DNA of 64,000 nucleotides, from assembly GCF_030814215.1 (NCBI RefSeq), contig NZ_JAUSUT010000001.1, positions 5,332,001 to 5,396,000 of the forward strand. The letters run 5' to 3'. The DNA comes from Amycolatopsis thermophila (GTDB lineage Bacteria; Actinomycetota; Actinomycetes; Mycobacteriales; Pseudonocardiaceae). The notes below the pieces were generated by a model, which saw nothing but the letters and a program-made list of their open reading frames with translations, ran no database searches and had not been told where the DNA came from. The translations under genes were made by a program, and so were the position numbers. Positions 44,310 through 54,628 of this stretch are shown piece after piece. Each line of letters starts with the position of its first letter. Position 1 is the first letter of the stretch.

Positions 44310-45130
44310 GCCGCGGCGCCCGCGGCGTCGAAGGTCATGTCGGTCGTGTCCATCAGCAGCGCGGCGGCCGCCTGACGGGCGAGCGCCGACTCGTGCAGCG
44401 CCGCGGTGGCGGCCAGGGCGCGCAGCACCGGGCGGGGCACGTGCCGCGGTGGCCGTCCCCCGGTGCCGAGCTCACCCTGGACCTCGGCCGCGAGTTCGTT
44501 CATCGTGCGGTTCGCCGCCCCCGCGACGTGCAGGATCCGCCCGCGCTGGGCGGGGTCGGTCGCGGCGGCCGTGACGGCCGCCGCGACGTCGGCGACGGGC
44601 ACGAAGCCGACCGGGTTGTCCCCGCGGCCGAACACCACCGGCCGTCCGGACCGGCCCGCGGTCTGCCGCAGCAGGTCGAGGTACAGCTCGGTGAACGCGC
44701 AGGCCCGCACGATCGTCCAGGGGACGCCGCTGGAGAGCAGGTGCGCTTCGGCGGCGGCCTTCATCCGGAACAGCTCCACCGGGTGGCCGGGCGCCGCCCC
44801 GGCGATGGAGGTCAGGACGAACGCGGCGCCGGCCCGCCGGGCCGCCTCGATCAGGTTGACGTTGCCGTCCCGGTCGACCGAGGCCGGGGTGACCCGGCCC
44901 GGCCCGGCGAACCCGTGGACCGCGGAGACCACGACCGTCGCGCCGGCGGTGGCGGCGTCGAGCCCGCGGGGGTCGCGGACGTCGCCCCGCACCACCTCGG
45001 CCGGCAGCTCCGCCAGGTGCCCGGCCCGGGCGGGGTCGCGGGTGAGCACGCGGACCGGCCGGCCGGCCGCGGCCAGCCGGCGGACCACGAGCGTGCCGAG
45101 ACGGCCGGTCCCTCCCGCGACGAGGATCAT
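44303..45130 (-). CDS. NmrA/NAD(P)H-binding atypical SDR
   Basis: 275 residues. VAGGTGRLGTLVVRRL is the nucleotide motif (GGTGRLG) at 5-20; VVRGDVRDPRGLDAATAGATVVVSAVHGF follows, then SIAGAAPGHPVELFRMKAAAEAHLLSSGVPWTIVRAC, as in NmrA-like sensors and quinone-oxidoreductase-like atypical SDRs. No catalytic YxxxK. It may sense NAD(P)H or reduce a quinone. ATG 45130 overlaps the stop of the SnoaL-like gene (ATGA). It forms a two-gene operon. Confidence 0.8.
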   Translation of the reverse strand: MILVAGGTGRLGTLVVRRLAAAGRPVRVLTRDPARAGHLAELPAEVVRGDVRDPRGLDAATAGATVVVSAVHGFAGPGRVTPASVDRDGNVNLIEAARRAGAAFVLTSIAGAAPGHPVELFRMKAAAEAHLLSSGVPWTIVRACAFTELYLDLLRQTAGRSGRPVVFGRGDNPVGFVPVADVAAAVTAAATDPAQRGRILHVAGAANRTMNELAAEVQGELGTGGRPPRHVPRPVLRALAATAALHESALARQAAAALLMDTTDMTFDAAGAAAQ

Positions 45131-45573
45131 CGCCCGGCTCCCGCCGTTCCGGCCGGCGCGGGAGCCGCCCCGACGGCCAGCAGGAACTGCGAGATGTCGA
45201 CGACGTCCCAGTGCTCGGCCAGACGGCCGTCGCGCAGCCGGTGGACGTCGACCCCGCGGGCGGTGACCGGCTTCCCGGTCGGCGGGAACCCGAACCACTC
45301 GCCGACGTGGGCGCCCTCGTTGCGCCACATCACCGCGACGGTGTCCCCTTCGGCCACCACGTGCTCGACGGTGAAGCGCGGGGCGAAGGCGGCGCGGATC
45401 ATGCTCACCCGCTGCTTGAGCCCGTCCAGTCCCTGTGCCTGGCCCGGGAACGGGTAGTGCTCGACGTGGTCCGGGCACGTGATCTCGTCCAGCACCTCCA
45501 GCCTGCCCTCGTTGCCGGCCTCCTGGTAGAGCCGCAGCACCGTCCGCTTGTTCTGGTCCGTTGTCTCCGACAT
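45127..45573 (-). CDS. SnoaL-like ester-cyclase family protein
   Basis: 148 residues. TDQNKRTVLRLYQEAGNEGRLEVLDEITCPDHVEHYPFPGQ, LKQRVSMIRAAFAPRFTVEHVVAEGDTVAVMWRNEGAHVGEWFGFPPTGKPVTARGVDVHRLRDGRLAEHWDVVD is a textbook SnoaL-like (NTF2) pattern. Members cyclise polyketides or act on small ring substrates; the natural substrate here is unknown. GGAGGTGA lies 5 bases before ATG 45573. It is divergent from the large XRE regulator and coupled to the NmrA-like gene. Confidence 0.82.
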   Translation of the reverse strand: MSETTDQNKRTVLRLYQEAGNEGRLEVLDEITCPDHVEHYPFPGQAQGLDGLKQRVSMIRAAFAPRFTVEHVVAEGDTVAVMWRNEGAHVGEWFGFPPTGKPVTARGVDVHRLRDGRLAEHWDVVDISQFLLAVGAAPAPAGTAGAGR

Positions 45574-45638
45574 CGGGCTCACCTCCGGGATTCGAGCGGT
45601 CCCGACGAGCATCACCCCGGCGCCCGGCCTGGCACCAT

Positions 45639-45669
45639 GAAACGAGGTCACCGTTCGGGTCACCGTTTC
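45639..45669. promoter_or_regulatory. Inverted arms and direct repeat between divergent genes
   Basis: GAAACG (45639-45644) and CGTTTC (45664-45669) flank a tandem GTCACCGTT repeat. It sits 24 bases before the XRE-ATPase start, so it is a candidate operator for that regulator. Confidence 0.4.
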
Positions 45670-45692
45670 GGGCACAGCGGAAGGCGGCGATC

Positions 45693-48014
45693 GTGACCGA
45701 CGACGAACTGGGCGCGGTGCTGCGAAGGCTGCGCGCGGCCTCCGGGCTGACCCAGGAGGAGCTGGCCGCGCGTGCCCGCGTCAGCGCCCGGACGGTCAGC
45801 GACATCGAACGCGGCCTGCGGACGCTGGTGCACCGCGACACCGCCCGGCGCCTGGCCTCGGCGCTCGCGCTCGGCGACCACGACCGGACCCGGTTCGAGG
45901 CGCTCGCCCGGCGAGCCGGACCGGTACCTGCGCCACCCGTGCTGCCGGCGCCCCCCACCGGGCTGGTCGGCCGGGAGCGGGAGCTGGCCGAGGTCACCAG
46001 CCGGCTGGCCGACCCGGCCGTGCGGTTGCTGACACTGACCGGGGCCGGGGGCATCGGCAAGACCCGGCTGGCGCTGGAAGCCGCCGCCCGGGTGGCCCCG
46101 CACTTCGGTGACGGCGTGTGCTTCGTCCCGCTCGGCGAGCTGACCGACGCCGCACTGGTCGCCTCGGAACTGGCCAAGACGATCGGCGTGGTCGAAACCG
46201 GCCCGGACCTGACCGGACGGCTCGTCGGCCACCTGGCCGGCCGGCGGACGCTGATCGTGCTGGACACCTTCGAGCACCTCGTCCCGGCCGTGCCGCTGGT
46301 CTACGCCCTGACGCGCGGCTGCGCGCGGACCACGTTCCTGGTCACCAGCCGCAGCGCGCTCAGGCTGCGTGGCGAGCGGGAATTCCCCGTGCCGCCCCTC
46401 GCCGTGCCGCCGGGCGGCGGCGCGGTCACCCCGGGCGAGGTCACCCGCTGGCCGGCGACGGCCCTGTTCTGGCAGCGCGCCCGCGCCGTCCGGCCCGACC
46501 TCGTGCTCGACGCCGAGACGGCCGCACTGGTGGCCGCCATCTGCCGGAAGCTGGACGGGCTCCCGCTGGCCGTCGAACTCGCCGCGGCGCGGGTCAAGCA
46601 CCTGCCGCTCGCCGCGATCCCCGCGCAGCTGGAGCACCGGTTGCACCTGCTGGTGGGCGGGCCGCGCGACGTGCCGGGGCGGCAGCGGGCGATCCGCGAC
46701 ACGGTCGCCTGGAGCCACGACCTGCTCGCCCCGCGGGAGCGGACGCTGTTGCGGCGGGTGTCGGTGTTCGCGGGCGGGTGGGACCTCGACGCCACCGCGC
46801 CGGTGACCGGCTGCGGCCCCGCCGAGGCGCTTCCCGCCGTCAGCGCGCTGGTCGACCAGAGCCTGGTCGCACTCGTACCGGGCCGCCGCGAACCGCGGTA
46901 CGACATGCTGGACGTGGTGCGCGAATACGCGGCGGACCGCCTCGCCGACGCGGGCGAGACGGCCGGGGTGCGACGGCGGCACGCGCTGCACTACCTGGCG
47001 GTGGCCGAGTCCGCGGAGCCGCACCTGGTGCGCACGGGCCACGAGGAGTGGTTCCGGCGCCTGGACACCGATCGCGGGAACCTCCGGCGCGGCATGGCGT
47101 GGGCCGTCGAGGCCGGCGAGACCGAACCGGCCCTGCGGTACACCGTGGCGCTCTGGCGTTACTGGCGGCAGCTCGGCGAGTTCGCCGAAGGGCGCCGCTG
47201 GGCGGAGGCCGCACTGGCGGTCCCCGGGCCGTCGCCGCCGTCCCTGCGCGCGAAGGCGCTGTGCGCGGCGTCGGCGCTGGCGTTCCCCCAGGGCGACCAC
47301 GGCCGGATGGCCGAGCTCGCTGCGGAGGCCCTCGATCTGGCTCACCGCAGCGACGATCCGCTCGACCTCCGCAACGTGCTGACGATCAAGGGGATGGTCG
47401 CGATGTGGCGGGGCGACTACGCGCGGGCGCTTCCGCCCTACACGCGTTCGGTCGAGATCTGCCGCGGCCTCGGGACGAGCTGGCAGCTGGCCACCTCCCA
47501 CCTGAACCTGGGCACGGCGCTCCTGCACACCGGCCGGATCGACGACGCCGCCCGCGCGTTCGAGGAGGCGCTGCGGGTGTACCGCGAGCTGGGCGACGAC
47601 GTGTTCGCCGCCCGCGTGCTCAACCACGTGGCGCACGCGGCGCTCGCGCGTGACGACCTCGCCCGGGCGGACCGGCTGGCGCGCCAGGCGCTCGCGGGCG
47701 CCGTCGAGCAGGGCGAGCGGCAGGGGATGGCCGAGGCCCTGGAGACGCTGGCCGCGCTCGCGGCACGGCGCGACCAAGGCGAGCGAGCGGCCGAGCTCGC
47801 CGGCGCCGCGACCACGATCCGCGACGCCATCGCGGCGCGGGCCGCGCCGTTCGACAGCGCGATCACCGGTCCGATCATCGACGCCGCCCGGCGCCGGACC
47901 GACCCCGCAACGTGGTCCCGGGCCTGGACGCGCGGCCGCGATTCCGGCGACGACTTGGCGAGGGCCCGCGAGGAGGCGACGTCCCCGGCGGGACAGGTTC
48001 GACCGTCCACTTGA
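45693..48014 (+). CDS. XRE-NB-ARC/TPR multidomain transcriptional regulator
   Basis: 773 residues. Helix-turn-helix LGAVLRRLRAASGLTQEELAARARVSARTVSDIERGLR at 5-42. The ATPase of the STAND class has LTLTGAGGIGKTRLALEAA (P-loop) near 118, LIVLDTFEHL (Walker B) near 190 and a GLPLAVELAAARVK motif near 290. The C-terminal half is TPR-like helices (LRNVLTIKGMVAMWRGDYARAL, TSHLNLGTALLHTGRIDDAARAFEEAL). Such proteins switch between ADP and ATP states to activate a nearby operon, likely the SnoaL/NmrA pair. GTG 45693 follows AAGG at 8 bases. Confidence 0.85.
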   Translation: MTDDELGAVLRRLRAASGLTQEELAARARVSARTVSDIERGLRTLVHRDTARRLASALALGDHDRTRFEALARRAGPVPAPPVLPAPPTGLVGRERELAEVTSRLADPAVRLLTLTGAGGIGKTRLALEAAARVAPHFGDGVCFVPLGELTDAALVASELAKTIGVVETGPDLTGRLVGHLAGRRTLIVLDTFEHLVPAVPLVYALTRGCARTTFLVTSRSALRLRGEREFPVPPLAVPPGGGAVTPGEVTRWPATALFWQRARAVRPDLVLDAETAALVAAICRKLDGLPLAVELAAARVKHLPLAAIPAQLEHRLHLLVGGPRDVPGRQRAIRDTVAWSHDLLAPRERTLLRRVSVFAGGWDLDATAPVTGCGPAEALPAVSALVDQSLVALVPGRREPRYDMLDVVREYAADRLADAGETAGVRRRHALHYLAVAESAEPHLVRTGHEEWFRRLDTDRGNLRRGMAWAVEAGETEPALRYTVALWRYWRQLGEFAEGRRWAEAALAVPGPSPPSLRAKALCAASALAFPQGDHGRMAELAAEALDLAHRSDDPLDLRNVLTIKGMVAMWRGDYARALPPYTRSVEICRGLGTSWQLATSHLNLGTALLHTGRIDDAARAFEEALRVYRELGDDVFAARVLNHVAHAALARDDLARADRLARQALAGAVEQGERQGMAEALETLAALAARRDQGERAAELAGAATTIRDAIAARAAPFDSAITGPIIDAARRRTDPATWSRAWTRGRDSGDDLARAREEATSPAGQVRPST

Positions 48015-48326
48015 GCCGCACGGCCTGAGCGGAACCCGGTGCCCGGCGCGGCTTCGCCGGGTGCGATGCACCGCGGCGGCTGCGAGTGCCCCGCAGGGCG
48101 CGGCCGCCGAGGCGGCCTGGGCCGGGTGGTTTCGGGGGTGTCGCCGGGGTGGTCGGGCCGCTGGGTGCGGTGGCGGCCTGCCGCTCCACTGGGCTGCTGG
48201 GTCGGTCCTGGGTGGCTGCGGTACCAAGCGGCGGGCCGCTATGCAGGCCCCGCACGTGTGCGTCGTCGCGCGGCGGGCCTCAGCACGCGCCGGGTCCGGT
48301 CGGTCGCTCCGGTCCGCTCCCGACGG
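48015..48326. other. Intergenic, no supported gene
   Basis: Between the XRE regulator and the convergent AraC gene. A short hairpin (CCCGGCG / CGCCGGG, 48042-48062) could terminate the XRE transcript. Open frames on both strands show no domain and no good start. Confidence 0.4.
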
Positions 48327-49271
48327 TCAGGCGTTGCGCGCGCGGAACGTGCGCCGGTAGGTGTCGGGCGGCACGCCGACCGTCCGGTTGAAGTGCCGGC
48401 GCAGCGTCGTCGCGGTGCCCATTCCGGTGGCGGCCGCGATGGCCTCGACGCTGTCGCCGGTCTTCTCCAGCAGTTCCTGGGCCCGCCGGATCCGCTGGGT
48501 CAGCAGCCACTGCAACGGCGTGGTGCCGGTCGCCGCCTTGAAGTGGCGGCCCAGGTGGCGTGAGCTGACCCGCGCCTGCCGCGCCAGGTCCTGCACGGTC
48601 AGCGGCTGGTCGAGCCGCGCGAGGATCCACGGGAACAGGTCCGCGAGCGGGTGGTCGCCGCGGGCGGGGACCGGGGTGGTGACGAACTGGGCCTGCCCGC
48701 CGTCCCGGTGCGGCGGCACCACGAGCCGGCGCGCGGCGGCGTTGGCGACCGATGAGCCGTGGTCGAGGCGGATCAGGTGCAGGCACAGGTCCAGCGCGGC
48801 GGCCTTCCCGGCGGAGGTGAGCACGCTGCCGTTGTCCACGTAGAGCACGTCCGGGTCGACCTCCACCCGCGGGTAGCGCTCGGCCAGGACGCCGGTGTGC
48901 GCCCAGTGCGTGGTCGCGCGCTTGCCGTCCAGCAGCCCGGCCGCGGCCAGCACGAACGCGCCGGTGCACAGCGACACCACCCGCGCGCCCGCGTCGTGGG
49001 CCTCCCGCACCGCGCCGACCAGGTCGGCGGGCGGGTCCCGGTCGACGTCGGCCCAGCCCGGGACGATCACCGTGCCGGCCCGCCGGAGCCGGTCGAGCCC
49101 GTCGTCGGGTTCCAGCCGGAACCGGCCGGCGCGCACGGCCTCCCGCCCGCACACGACGAGGTCGTACCACGGAACCGTCACGCCGGCCGGCGGGGACCCG
49201 AACACCTCGCAGGCCAGGGACAGCTCGAACTGCAGCATCCCGTCGGTGACGGCCAGCGCGACGGAACCCAT
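48327..49271 (-). CDS. GlxA-like AraC-family regulator (DJ-1/PfpI + AraC domains)
   Basis: 314 residues from ATG 49271 (an ATG at 49292 is possible). The N-terminal DJ-1/PfpI-like amidotransferase domain has FELSLACEVFGSPP near 15 and VVSLCTGAFVLAAAGLLDGKRATTHW near 100, with a Cys at the nucleophile-elbow position. The C-terminal AraC domain has two helix-turn-helices: LTVQDLARQARVSSRHLGRHFKAATGTTPLQWLLTQRI and VEAIAAATGMGTATTLRRHFNRTVGVPPDTYRRTF. It is divergent from the saccharopine-dehydrogenase-like gene, which it likely regulates. Confidence 0.88.
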   Translation of the reverse strand: MGSVALAVTDGMLQFELSLACEVFGSPPAGVTVPWYDLVVCGREAVRAGRFRLEPDDGLDRLRRAGTVIVPGWADVDRDPPADLVGAVREAHDAGARVVSLCTGAFVLAAAGLLDGKRATTHWAHTGVLAERYPRVEVDPDVLYVDNGSVLTSAGKAAALDLCLHLIRLDHGSSVANAAARRLVVPPHRDGGQAQFVTTPVPARGDHPLADLFPWILARLDQPLTVQDLARQARVSSRHLGRHFKAATGTTPLQWLLTQRIRRAQELLEKTGDSVEAIAAATGMGTATTLRRHFNRTVGVPPDTYRRTFRARNA

Positions 49272-49305
49272 GTCCGGAATTGTACGGGTCATGGCGTTCC
49301 GGACA
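49271..49305. promoter_or_regulatory. Inverted repeat at the araC start
   Basis: TGTCCGGAA (49271-49279) and TTCCGGACA (49297-49305), perfect 9-bp arms with a 17-base spacer. A further TGTCCG lies at about 49336. It is a likely AraC-type operator governing both divergent genes. Confidence 0.5.
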
Positions 49306-49372
49306 CTCGCGGCGCCGGTGCGCGCCCGGCCATGATGTCCGCAGTTGATCGGGTCGAGCGCAGGGAGAGCCC

Positions 49373-50431
49373 ATGGGTACGGGGCAGACGGTGGCGGTGT
49401 TCGGGGCCTACGGGCACACCGGCCGGTTCGTGGTGGCCGAGCTGCGGGAGCGCGGGTTCGTCCCGGTCCTGTCCGGGCGGGACGCCGCCAAGCTGGACGC
49501 GCTCGCCGCGTCCCAGCCGGGGCTCGAGGCCCGGCCGGCGTCGGTCGGGGACCCGGATTCGCTCGACCGCGCACTGGCCGGTGCCGCGGCGGTGATCAAC
49601 TGCGCCGGGCCGTTCGCCACGACGGCCGCCCCGGTGATCGAGGCGGCCCTGCGCGCCGGTATCCCGTACGTGGACGTGGCGGCCGAGATCGAGGCCAATG
49701 TGGACACGTTCACGCACTTCGCCGACCGCGCCCGCGCGGCGGGGGCGGTGATCGTGCCGGCGATGGCGTTCTTCGGCGGCCTCGGCGACCTGCTGGCCAC
49801 CGCGGCGATGGGCGACTGGACGGCGGCCGACGAGGCGCACATCGCGTACGGGCTGAGCAGCTGGCACCCCACCGACGGGACGCGCGCCTCGGGCGCGGTC
49901 TCGGGGGAGCGGCGCGACGGCCGGCGCGTCCGCTACACCAACGGGCAGCTGGAGTACCGCAGCGACGAGGAGCCCGTCCTGGAGTGGACCTTCCCGGACC
50001 CGATGGGCACCCGGACGGTCATCGGCGAGTTCACCATGGCCGACGTCGTCACCCTCCCCAGTCATCTGGCGATTCCCGAGGTGTGCACCTACATGGCGGT
50101 CGAGGCGGCCCGGGACCTGGCCGCCCCCGGCACCCCGGCCCCCACGGCGGCCGACGAGCGCGGCCGGTCCGCGCAGACCTTCGTCGTCGACGTCGTCGTC
50201 CGCGCGGGCGGCCACGAACGGCGCGCGGTGGCCCGCGGCCGGGACATCTACGCCATCACCGCACCGCTCGCGGTGGAAGCCGTGCACCGCATCCTCACCG
50301 GCCGGACCAGGACGGCCGGCGTCGCCTCCGCCGGGGAGATCTTCGACGCGGCCGGCTTCCTCCGCGCACTGTCGGAGCACCTCTCGGTGGAGCTCCCCGT
50401 GCCGGTTCACGCGGACGGCGTCGCGTCCTGA
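49373..50431 (+). CDS. Saccharopine dehydrogenase-like NAD(P)-binding protein
   Basis: 352 residues. VAVFGAYGHTGRFVVAELRERGFVPVLSGRDAAKL is a Rossmann start of the saccharopine-dehydrogenase/trans-acting enoyl-reductase family; NCAGPFATTAAPVIEAALRAGIPYVDVAAEIE and FFGGLGDLLATAAMGDW follow. Actinobacterial members reduce lipid or natural-product enoyl groups or act on unknown small molecules. ATG 49373 is used; the upstream site is GGGAGAG. It is likely regulated by the divergent GlxA-like protein. Confidence 0.82.
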   Translation: MGTGQTVAVFGAYGHTGRFVVAELRERGFVPVLSGRDAAKLDALAASQPGLEARPASVGDPDSLDRALAGAAAVINCAGPFATTAAPVIEAALRAGIPYVDVAAEIEANVDTFTHFADRARAAGAVIVPAMAFFGGLGDLLATAAMGDWTAADEAHIAYGLSSWHPTDGTRASGAVSGERRDGRRVRYTNGQLEYRSDEEPVLEWTFPDPMGTRTVIGEFTMADVVTLPSHLAIPEVCTYMAVEAARDLAAPGTPAPTAADERGRSAQTFVVDVVVRAGGHERRAVARGRDIYAITAPLAVEAVHRILTGRTRTAGVASAGEIFDAAGFLRALSEHLSVELPVPVHADGVAS

Positions 50432-50734
50432 GGCACGAACGCCAGGGGTACCGACCGGGTGCCCCACTCCGCACACCGTGCCATGAGGATCTCGCCCGCG
50501 ACGGAGAAGTCCGCCGTCGCCGCGAGGAGTTCCTCGAGCGTGATCACCAGCATCAGGCGGGCCAGTGGTGCACCCGGGCACGCGTGGATCCCGGCGCCGA
50601 ACGGGATGGCCTCGCGCAGGTTCTCCCGGTCCAGCACGAAGTTCTCGCCGTCGGGGAACACCGCCTCGTCGCCGTTGGCCGAGGTGTACGCGAGCGTCGG
50701 TGGCCAGGTGGGCGAGCATCGTGCCGATGAACAC
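50407..50734 (-). pseudogene. Cytochrome P450 C-terminal fragment
   Basis: Frame ending at 50407 encodes SANGDEAVFPDGENFVLDREN and the haem-binding region IPFGAGIHACPGAPLARLML (Cys ligand), then a normal P450 C-terminus. The I-helix, ExxR and all N-terminal parts are absent. The 5' side stops near 50735, where a paaX fragment begins on the other strand. The normal protein would be about 400 residues, so roughly three quarters are deleted. Confidence 0.75.
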
Positions 50735-51551
50735 GCTCGGCGCTGATCTTCTGGGCCGCGCGCGGCCTGCTGACCGTGTCGCGCCAGGGCCGGACGACGG
50801 CCTACGGGATCCCGCCGCGTACGTCCGAGGTGATCGGAGAGCGCACCTACCGCATGCTGACGTTCGGCTCGACCGCGCCGAAGTGGACGGTCGTCGCCTT
50901 TTCCGTCCCCGAGCAGGACCGGACGTTGCGGAACAACCTGCGGTCGCGGCCGCTGCGGTTCGCGGCGCTGTACGACGGGGTGTGGGTGTCGCCGCACGAC
51001 CTGGGGGAGGAGGCGCTGGGCGTGGTGCGGGAGCTGGGCATCACGACGGCGACCGTGCTGCGGTCGGCCGAGGTGCCCGGCACGCCGGCCGCGGGCACGC
51101 CGGCGGCGGCGTTCGACCTGGAGCCGCTGGCGGAGGAGTACCGCGAGTTCGCCGACCGGTACGAGCCGTTGCTGCAGAGTCTCGACGACGGGCTCATCGG
51201 GCCGAAGCAGGCCCTGCGGACGCGGACCGAGCTGCGGGTGGACTGGCGGCACTTCCCGGAGACCGACCCGGACCTGCCGGCCGAGCTGCTGCCGCGCGGC
51301 TGGGACCGGGCGCGGGCGCAGCGGGTGTTCGTGCAGATCTACGACCGGCTGGGCCCGCTCGCCGAGATCCGGTTCCGGCAGATCCTGGGTCGGTGTCGCC
51401 GGAGCTGGCCGAGCACGCCTCCCACCACGACTCCGCGACCGTCACGGAGCTCTTCGAGACGCTCGGAGAGCGCCGCGCCCACGGCGACACGCCCTTCGAG
51501 CAAGCCGCCGCGGCGCGGCGCATCGCGGAGGCCTCGCGCGGCCGCGGCTAG
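50735..51551 (+). pseudogene. PaaX-family regulator, N-terminally deleted and frameshifted
   Basis: The frame starts within the winged helix (ALIFWAARGLLTVSRQGRTTAYGI), continues through KWTVVAFSVPEQDRTLRNNLRSRPLRFAALYDGVWVSP and FPETDPDLPAELLPRGWDRARAQRVFVQIYDRLGPLAEIRFRQIL, and breaks near 51390. The rest (VSPELAEHASHHDSATVTELFETLGERRAHGDTPFE to the stop at 51551) is in another frame; one missing G in a CGG run explains it. The first HTH helices are lost at the junction with the P450 fragment. Confidence 0.72.
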
Positions 51552-51787
51552 CCGTCACCCTCAGGGTGGCCCGTCCGGGTGAATCATCGCTGGACGCGCC
51601 GGAGGGCATCAGGCCCGACGGCGATCTGCGCGCCGCGGCGCCCACGTCATGATCGTCACCGCGTTGACCGGCGCGTGCGGCGCGAGGCCGTGACCAGGCT
51701 TGACGTGCGTCCCGGCACTCCCGCGGCCAGGCCCTCGCCACGACGGGCCCGCTCCGGACGGACCCCCGGGAACGAGCGTGTCGGAAT
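51552..51787. other. Intergenic, no supported gene
   Basis: Lies between the paaX relic and the furA promoter. Open frames exist but show no motif; no repeat or hairpin stands out. Confidence 0.35.
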
Positions 51788-51816
51788 TTGACCCATTCAA
51801 GACAAGCCTCTAGGGT
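51788..51816 (+). promoter_or_regulatory. furA-katG promoter
   Basis: TTGACC at 51788-51793, 17-base spacer, TAGGGT at 51811-51816. The AT-rich TTGACCCATTCAAGACAA stretch closely resembles the autoregulated mycobacterial furA promoter. The -10 is only about 10 bases from the furA ATG, so the mRNA is probably leaderless. Confidence 0.65.
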
Positions 51817-51826
51817 CGTCCCCGTG

Positions 51827-52276
51827 ATGTCGGACTTCGAGGCGCAGCTGCGGGCGGTCTCGTTGCGCGTGACACGGCCCCGGCTGGCCGTGCTCGCCGC
51901 GCTGCGCGACCATCCGCACGTCGACACCGAAACGGTGATCGCGCTCGTGCGGGCCGACCACCCGACCGTGTCCCACCAGGCGGTCTACGACGTCCTGCGG
52001 GCGCTCACCGAGGCCGGCCTGGTGCGGCGCATCCAGCCCGCCGGCGCGACCGCCCGCTACGAGTCCCGGGTGGGTGACAACCACCACCACGTCGTGTGCC
52101 GTTCGTGCGGTGCGATCGCCGATGTCGACTGCACCGTCGGGCACGCTCCCTGTCTCACCGCCTCGGATGACCACGGTTACGTGATCGACGAGGCGGAGGT
52201 CGTCTTTTGGGGCACCTGCCCCGACTGCTCGGCCGTCGCAGTTCCCCAGGAAACCGCCAGCTCGGAAGGCAAGTAG
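51827..52276 (+). CDS. furA: Fur-family regulator (FurA/CatR type)
   Basis: 149 residues from ATG 51827 (GTG 51824 also possible in a leaderless message). DNA-binding part LRVTRPRLAVLAALRDHPHVDTETVIALVRADHPTVSHQAVYDVLRALTEAGLVRRIQPA; metal region DNHHHVVCRSCGAIADVDC and CPDC, with paired Cys for structural zinc and His-rich sensor residues. In actinobacteria FurA represses itself and katG and is released by peroxide. It lies immediately upstream of katG with no spacer, under one promoter. Confidence 0.92.
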   Translation: MSDFEAQLRAVSLRVTRPRLAVLAALRDHPHVDTETVIALVRADHPTVSHQAVYDVLRALTEAGLVRRIQPAGATARYESRVGDNHHHVVCRSCGAIADVDCTVGHAPCLTASDDHGYVIDEAEVVFWGTCPDCSAVAVPQETASSEGK

Positions 52277-54553
<2,277 letters not shown>

Positions 54554-54569
54554 TCCCGTTGTGCCGGAG

Positions 54570-54604
54570 GAGCCCGGCCGGTCCCTCGCGGACCGGCCGG
54601 GCTC
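54570..54604. terminator. Hairpin after katG
   Basis: Perfect 15-bp arms (GAGCCCGGCCGGTCC / GGACCGGCCGGGCTC) with a 5-base loop, 16 bases after the katG stop and 24 bases before the convergent monooxygenase end. It probably terminates both. Confidence 0.82.
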
Positions 54605-54628
54605 GTCCCGTTGGTGGCCTTACCGCGG

